Source: Pseudomonadota bacterium
GTDB taxonomy: Bacteria > Pseudomonadota > Gammaproteobacteria > Steroidobacterales > Steroidobacteraceae
Direction of reading: 5' to 3'
NCBI GenBank assembly: GCA_021792815.1
Contig: JAJYTX010000228.1
Coordinates: 1 to 5,550, forward strand
Length of the DNA: 5,550 nt
The notes under the pieces: model-generated
The model's database searches: none
Seen by the model: only the letters and a program-made list of their open reading frames with translations
What the model was told of the DNA's origin: nothing
Position numbers and translations under genes: made by a program
Part shown: positions 1-5,550 of the stretch, piece after piece
Numbering within the stretch: the stretch's first letter is position 1
Layout of the letters: every line of letters starts with the position of its first letter

Positions 1-1
1 G

Positions 2-961
2 GTCGATGTCAACGCCCACCCGGCCAAGCTCGAAGTGCGCTTCCGCGACGGGCGCCAGATCCACGAATTCATCCTGCGTGCCACCGAGGGGGCACTGGCC
101 GGCACCCGTCCGGCGCACGCTGCCGCGCCGGCGGCGAGCGTCGCGGCCCTGCTGGCGGATGCCGCCGCCGGTCCCGCCCCGCACGGCGTGCCCGGGAGGC
201 TGCCTTTGCCCGAGGCGGCCCGGCCGTCGGCCTCGCGCAGCCCGTGGTTCCTCGCCGCCGGGGTGCGTCAGGCGCAGGAGGCGTACGGCGAGCCGGAGCG
301 CCCGAGCGGCTCGGCGCAGGCCGCCGAGGATGCGCCCGACGTCACCGGGTCCGCGCAACCCGTGCCGTCGGCAACGGAGCGCCCGCTCGGCGTCGCGCTG
401 GCGCAGCTGCACGGCATCTACATCCTCGCGCAAAGCCGTGACGGACTGATCCTCGTCGACATGCATGCCGCGCACGAGCGCGTGCTCTACGAGAAGCTCA
501 AGGCCGACCGGGGCACCGGTCCGGCGGCGTCGCAGCAGCTGCTCGAGCCGCTGGTGATCGAGCTCAGGCCGTACGAGCTCGAGGCGCTCCTCGAGCAGCG
601 GGTCTCGTGGGAACAGGCGGGCTTCGAGCTCGATGCGCTCGGTCCGACGCGCCTGGCGCTGCGCCGGGTGCCGGCGCTGCTCGCGGGCGAACGGCTGGTG
701 GAGATTGTCCAATCGGTCGCACGGGACCTGGGGCGCGATGGGTCACTGCATCATCTCGAGCAGGCGGCCGACCGGTTCCTCGGCACGCTCGCCTGCCGCA
801 CGGCGATCCATGCCCGGCGCCGGCTCACGGTGCCCGAGATGGATGCGCTGCTGAGGCAGATGGAAATCACCGATCGCGCCAATCAATGCAATCACGGCCG
901 TCCCACCTGGACCCGCGTGACGCTGCGGGAGCTCGACCAGCTGTTTCTGCGAGGACGGTGA
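2..961 (+). CDS. mutL: DNA mismatch repair protein MutL, 3' part (N-terminus outside window)
   Basis: MutL couples mismatch recognition by MutS to strand incision and excision. The window holds the last 319 residues in one uninterrupted frame; the start lies upstream. Residues 1-9 (VDVNAHPAK) are the conserved end of the GHKL ATPase/transducer domain, with the lysine that reaches the ATP site. About residues 38-127 form an Ala/Pro/Gly-rich linker without recognisable motifs. The C-terminal dimerisation domain starts near residue 129 (LGVALAQLHGIYIL). It contains the endonuclease motif DMHA-x2-E-x4-E (153-164), ACR (264-266) and CNHGRPT (296-302), which together form the metal site of nicking MutL proteins; E. 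coli MutL lacks this site. QQLLEP at 178-183 sits where E. coli MutL has its sliding-clamp motif QPLLIP. The natural reading is a MutH-independent, self-nicking MutL. The stop codon overlaps the miaA start by one base, implying translational coupling. Confidence 0.97.
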   Translation, partial: VDVNAHPAKLEVRFRDGRQIHEFILRATEGALAGTRPAHAAAPAASVAALLADAAAGPAPHGVPGRLPLPEAARPSASRSPWFLAAGVRQAQEAYGEPERPSGSAQAAEDAPDVTGSAQPVPSATERPLGVALAQLHGIYILAQSRDGLILVDMHAAHERVLYEKLKADRGTGPAASQQLLEPLVIELRPYELEALLEQRVSWEQAGFELDALGPTRLALRRVPALLAGERLVEIVQSVARDLGRDGSLHHLEQAADRFLGTLACRTAIHARRRLTVPEMDALLRQMEITDRANQCNHGRPTWTRVTLRELDQLFLRGR

Positions 962-1929
962 TGCCGGCTGGCCTCTCCCCGGCGCGAGCCGAGCCGCGGC
1001 TGCCGATTTACATCCTCACCGGCCCGACCGGCACCGGCAAGAGCGAGTGGGCGCTGCACCTCGCCGAGGCCGCGGCGGTGGAAATCGTCAGTGTCGATTC
1101 GGCCCAGGTGTACCGCGGGCTCGACATCGGCACCGCAAAGCCCGACCGATCGGTGCGGGCGCGCATCGCGCACCATCTGCTCGACCGGTGCGATCCGGCG
1201 GAGAGCTATTCGGCGGGGCGCTTCGTCAGCGAGGCACTCGAGTGCATCGCGGCCATCCACGCCCGGGGCCGGGTGCCGCTGCTCGTGGGCGGCACGCTGC
1301 TGTATCTGCGCGCGCTGCTGCAGGGCCTGGCGCCGCTTCCACAGGCTTCGACCGCGCTTCGCCGGGATCTCGACGAGCGTGCCGCGCAGCTCGGCTGGCC
1401 GGCCCTGCATGCCGAGCTCGCACGGCTCGATCCGCTCGCCGCGGCCCGGATCGGGCCGCACGATCGCCAGCGGATCCAGCGGGCCCTGGAGGTGTGCCTG
1501 GTGAGCGGGCAGCCGCTGTCTGAACTGCAACGTCACCGCCACAGCCCTTTGGCCGGGATGAAGGTCTCGGCCTGGACCTTGGTGCCGCGCGAGCGCGCCG
1601 CCCTGCACCGGCGCCTCGCGGCACGTTTCCAGGCCATGATGGATGCCGGCTTTCTGCGGGAAGTCAGGGGCCTGCACGCCCGGGGCGATCTGTCCGCACA
1701 CCACGCATCGATCCGGGCGGTCGGCTACCGCCAGCTCTGGGCGCATCTCGAGGGACAGTGCCCTCTACATGAAGCGATCGAGCGGGGCATCGCCGCCACC
1801 CGGCAGCTCGCCAAGCGCCAGCTCACCTGGTTACGGTCCGAAAACGTGTTCCGGTGTCTCGATCCCGAGACGGATGAGCTGTCGTGGAATCGCGACGCGC
1901 AGCGGGAATTGCGCGAGCTTGGTCTTTGA
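961..1929 (+). CDS. miaA: tRNA dimethylallyltransferase (tRNA isopentenyltransferase) MiaA
   Basis: MiaA transfers the dimethylallyl group from DMAPP to N6 of A37 in tRNAs that read UNN codons. MiaB-type enzymes then usually methylthiolate it, which improves decoding fidelity. The 322-residue product matches the family length of about 310-320. Visible motifs are a P-loop GPTGTGKS (21-28), the DSAQVYRGLDIGTAKP substrate and catalytic loop (46-61), HHLLDRCDPAESYSAGRF (71-88), VGGTLLY (109-115), GYRQLW (255-260) and ATRQLAKRQLTWLR (279-292). All of these align with E. coli MiaA. The ATG at 961-963 is chosen because a GAGGA ribosome site (951-955) lies five bases upstream, inside the mutL end, and the N-terminus then has about the usual length before the P-loop. 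The frame stays open further upstream to 607, but that stretch overlaps mutL in another frame and has no MiaA similarity. About 10 extra N-terminal residues precede the P-loop compared with E. coli; these are probably ordinary variation. Confidence 0.98.
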   Translation: MPAGLSPARAEPRLPIYILTGPTGTGKSEWALHLAEAAAVEIVSVDSAQVYRGLDIGTAKPDRSVRARIAHHLLDRCDPAESYSAGRFVSEALECIAAIHARGRVPLLVGGTLLYLRALLQGLAPLPQASTALRRDLDERAAQLGWPALHAELARLDPLAAARIGPHDRQRIQRALEVCLVSGQPLSELQRHRHSPLAGMKVSAWTLVPRERAALHRRLAARFQAMMDAGFLREVRGLHARGDLSAHHASIRAVGYRQLWAHLEGQCPLHEAIERGIAATRQLAKRQLTWLRSENVFRCLDPETDELSWNRDAQRELRELGL

Positions 1930-1940
1930 TTCGGACCGCG

Positions 1941-1949
1941 TGTTAAAAT
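1941..1949 (+). promoter_or_regulatory. Candidate extended -10 sigma70 promoter for hfq
   Basis: TGTTAAAAT fits an extended -10 element (TG, one base, then TAAAAT; five of six match TATAAT). It lies just after the miaA stop codon, in an AT-richer pocket within very GC-rich DNA. No good -35 box stands at 16-18 bases: TTGGTC (1919-1924) is a weak match at 19 bases. This fits an extended -10 promoter, which depends less on the -35 box. If used, transcription would start near 1956 and give hfq a leader of about 115 bases. E. coli hfq also has its own promoters downstream of and inside miaA. Assigned by pattern only. Confidence 0.6.
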
Positions 1950-1955
1950 GCCCGG

Positions 1956-2070
1956 GTTGCTATCGCTGTTGCCCGCCGCGGAGGCGGATGCCTGGAAGAC
2001 CCCCCATAGGGATGCCGGAGCGCAATCCCGGCCCCGAACAACTACAAGTCATGAGAACAAGGAGAATCCG
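1956..2070 (+). promoter_or_regulatory. hfq 5' leader with local hairpins and A-rich tracts
   Basis: This is the predicted untranslated leader. A hairpin at 2009-2029 pairs GGGATGC (2009-2015) with GCAATCCC (2022-2029), leaving A2024 bulged and a six-base loop. A smaller stem upstream pairs CCGCC (1973-1977) with GGCGG (1983-1987). The same 3' segment (2022-2031) could instead pair with CCGGGTTGC (1952-1960), nine pairs with one bulged T; this alternative is complete only in transcripts reading through from miaA. After the hairpin the leader turns A-rich (2036-2066), with AAC/AAG-type triplets around the ribosome site, resembling the ARN repeats bound by the Hfq distal face. E. coli Hfq represses its own mRNA through the leader, so autoregulation is plausible here but not shown. 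There is no U-tract, so the hairpin is not an intrinsic terminator. Confidence 0.45.
2059..2065 (+). promoter_or_regulatory. Ribosome binding site of hfq
   Basis: AAGGAGA is a near-perfect Shine-Dalgarno sequence five bases before the ATG at 2071. It is the strongest such site in the window and settles the hfq start against the in-frame ATG at 1948. It lies in an A-rich, probably unpaired stretch. Confidence 0.9.
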
Positions 2071-2322
2071 ATGGCCAAAGGCCAGTCGCTCCAAGATCCT
2101 TTCCTGAACGCTTTGCGCAAGGAACGGGTGCCCGTTTCCATCTACCTCGTCAACGGCATCAAACTGCAGGGTCAGATCGATTCGTTCGACCAGTTCGTCG
2201 TGCTCCTGAAGAACAGCGTCAGCCAGATGGTCTACAAGCACGCCATTTCCACGGTCGTGCCCGCTCGCAACGTCCGTCTGCCCACCGACGAGGAGAGCGC
2301 CGGGGAGTCGTCGGCCGAGTGA
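2071..2322 (+). CDS. hfq: RNA-binding chaperone Hfq
   Basis: Hfq is a hexameric Sm-like protein that binds small RNAs and mRNAs and promotes their pairing and turnover. The 83-residue product is almost identical to E. coli Hfq through about residue 66. Proximal-face (U-rich RNA) residues Q8, D9, F42 and the YKH motif (55-57) are present. Distal-face (ARN) residues such as Y25, I30 and K31 are present too. The lateral rim patch reads RKER (16-19) where E. coli has RRER, a conservative change that keeps the basic charge. The Sm1 and Sm2 strands are intact. The tail after residue 66 is only about 17 residues, ending acidic ([11 protein letters not shown]), against about 36 in E. coli; short acidic tails are common outside enterobacteria. 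The start follows a strong ribosome site and gives the canonical [14 protein letters not shown]-terminus. It lies 141 bases after miaA and 36 before hflX, with no terminator on either side. Confidence 0.99.
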   Translation: MAKGQSLQDPFLNALRKERVPVSIYLVNGIKLQGQIDSFDQFVVLLKNSVSQMVYKHAISTVVPARNVRLPTDEESAGESSAE

Positions 2323-2358
2323 CTCGTGTCTTGATGCGGCTTTGCCGGGAAGCGCCAG

Positions 2359-5550
<3,192 letters not shown>

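Noticed and set aside
1926..1931. TTGATT as the -35 box of the hfq promoter.
   Set aside because: The spacer to the -10 is only 12 bases, too short for sigma70; the extended -10 reading is more likely.
2009..2029. Hairpin in the hfq leader as an intrinsic terminator after miaA.
   Set aside because: No T-rich tract follows it; the next bases are GC-rich.
1948..2070. Upstream in-frame ATG that would extend Hfq by 41 residues.
   Set aside because: The extension has no family similarity, its ATG overlaps the promoter -10 region, and the ATG at 2071 has a near-perfect ribosome site and the canonical Hfq N-terminus.

Overview
The window holds a conserved housekeeping gene neighbourhood from a high-GC proteobacterium, most likely a gammaproteobacterium outside the Enterobacterales. 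The order mutL-miaA-hfq-hflX-purA is the backbone of the well-known E. coli 'mutL to purA' superoperon. The protein motifs are proteobacterial. MutL has the DMHA/CNHGRP-type endonuclease site found in Pseudomonas- and Xanthomonas-like bacteria that lack MutH. The Hfq core is nearly identical to that of E. coli but carries a much shorter tail. I cannot fix genus or family from this sequence alone.

Layout on the + strand: the 3' part of mutL (mismatch repair) runs to 961 and overlaps the start of miaA (tRNA i6A37 prenyltransferase, 961-1929) by one base. A 141-base gap (1930-2070) carries a good extended -10 promoter candidate and a leader with a local hairpin and A-rich tracts. It is followed by hfq (RNA chaperone, 2071-2322). 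After 36 bases comes hflX (ribosome-splitting GTPase, 2359-3675, GTG start). Fourteen bases later comes purA (adenylosuccinate synthetase, 3690-4982, GTG start), with its ribosome binding site wrapped around the hflX stop codon. On the - strand, a zinc metalloprotease gene of the M48 (Ste24/CAAX protease-like) family enters from the right edge. It converges on purA, and the two genes overlap by 20 bases at their 3' ends.

The five + strand genes are packed tightly enough to be co-transcribed, with hfq also having its own promoter. They link DNA repair, tRNA modification, sRNA-based regulation, rescue of stalled ribosomes and AMP synthesis. They do not form one pathway, but the cluster is conserved across many proteobacteria. 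The most notable departure from the E. coli order is the absence of hflK and hflC between hflX and purA.

I looked for an undescribed system, mobile element, CRISPR array, RNA gene or phage trace and found none. The points worth a second look are the hflKC-less junction, the hfq leader structure, the convergent gene overlap and the MutL nuclease and clamp motifs.
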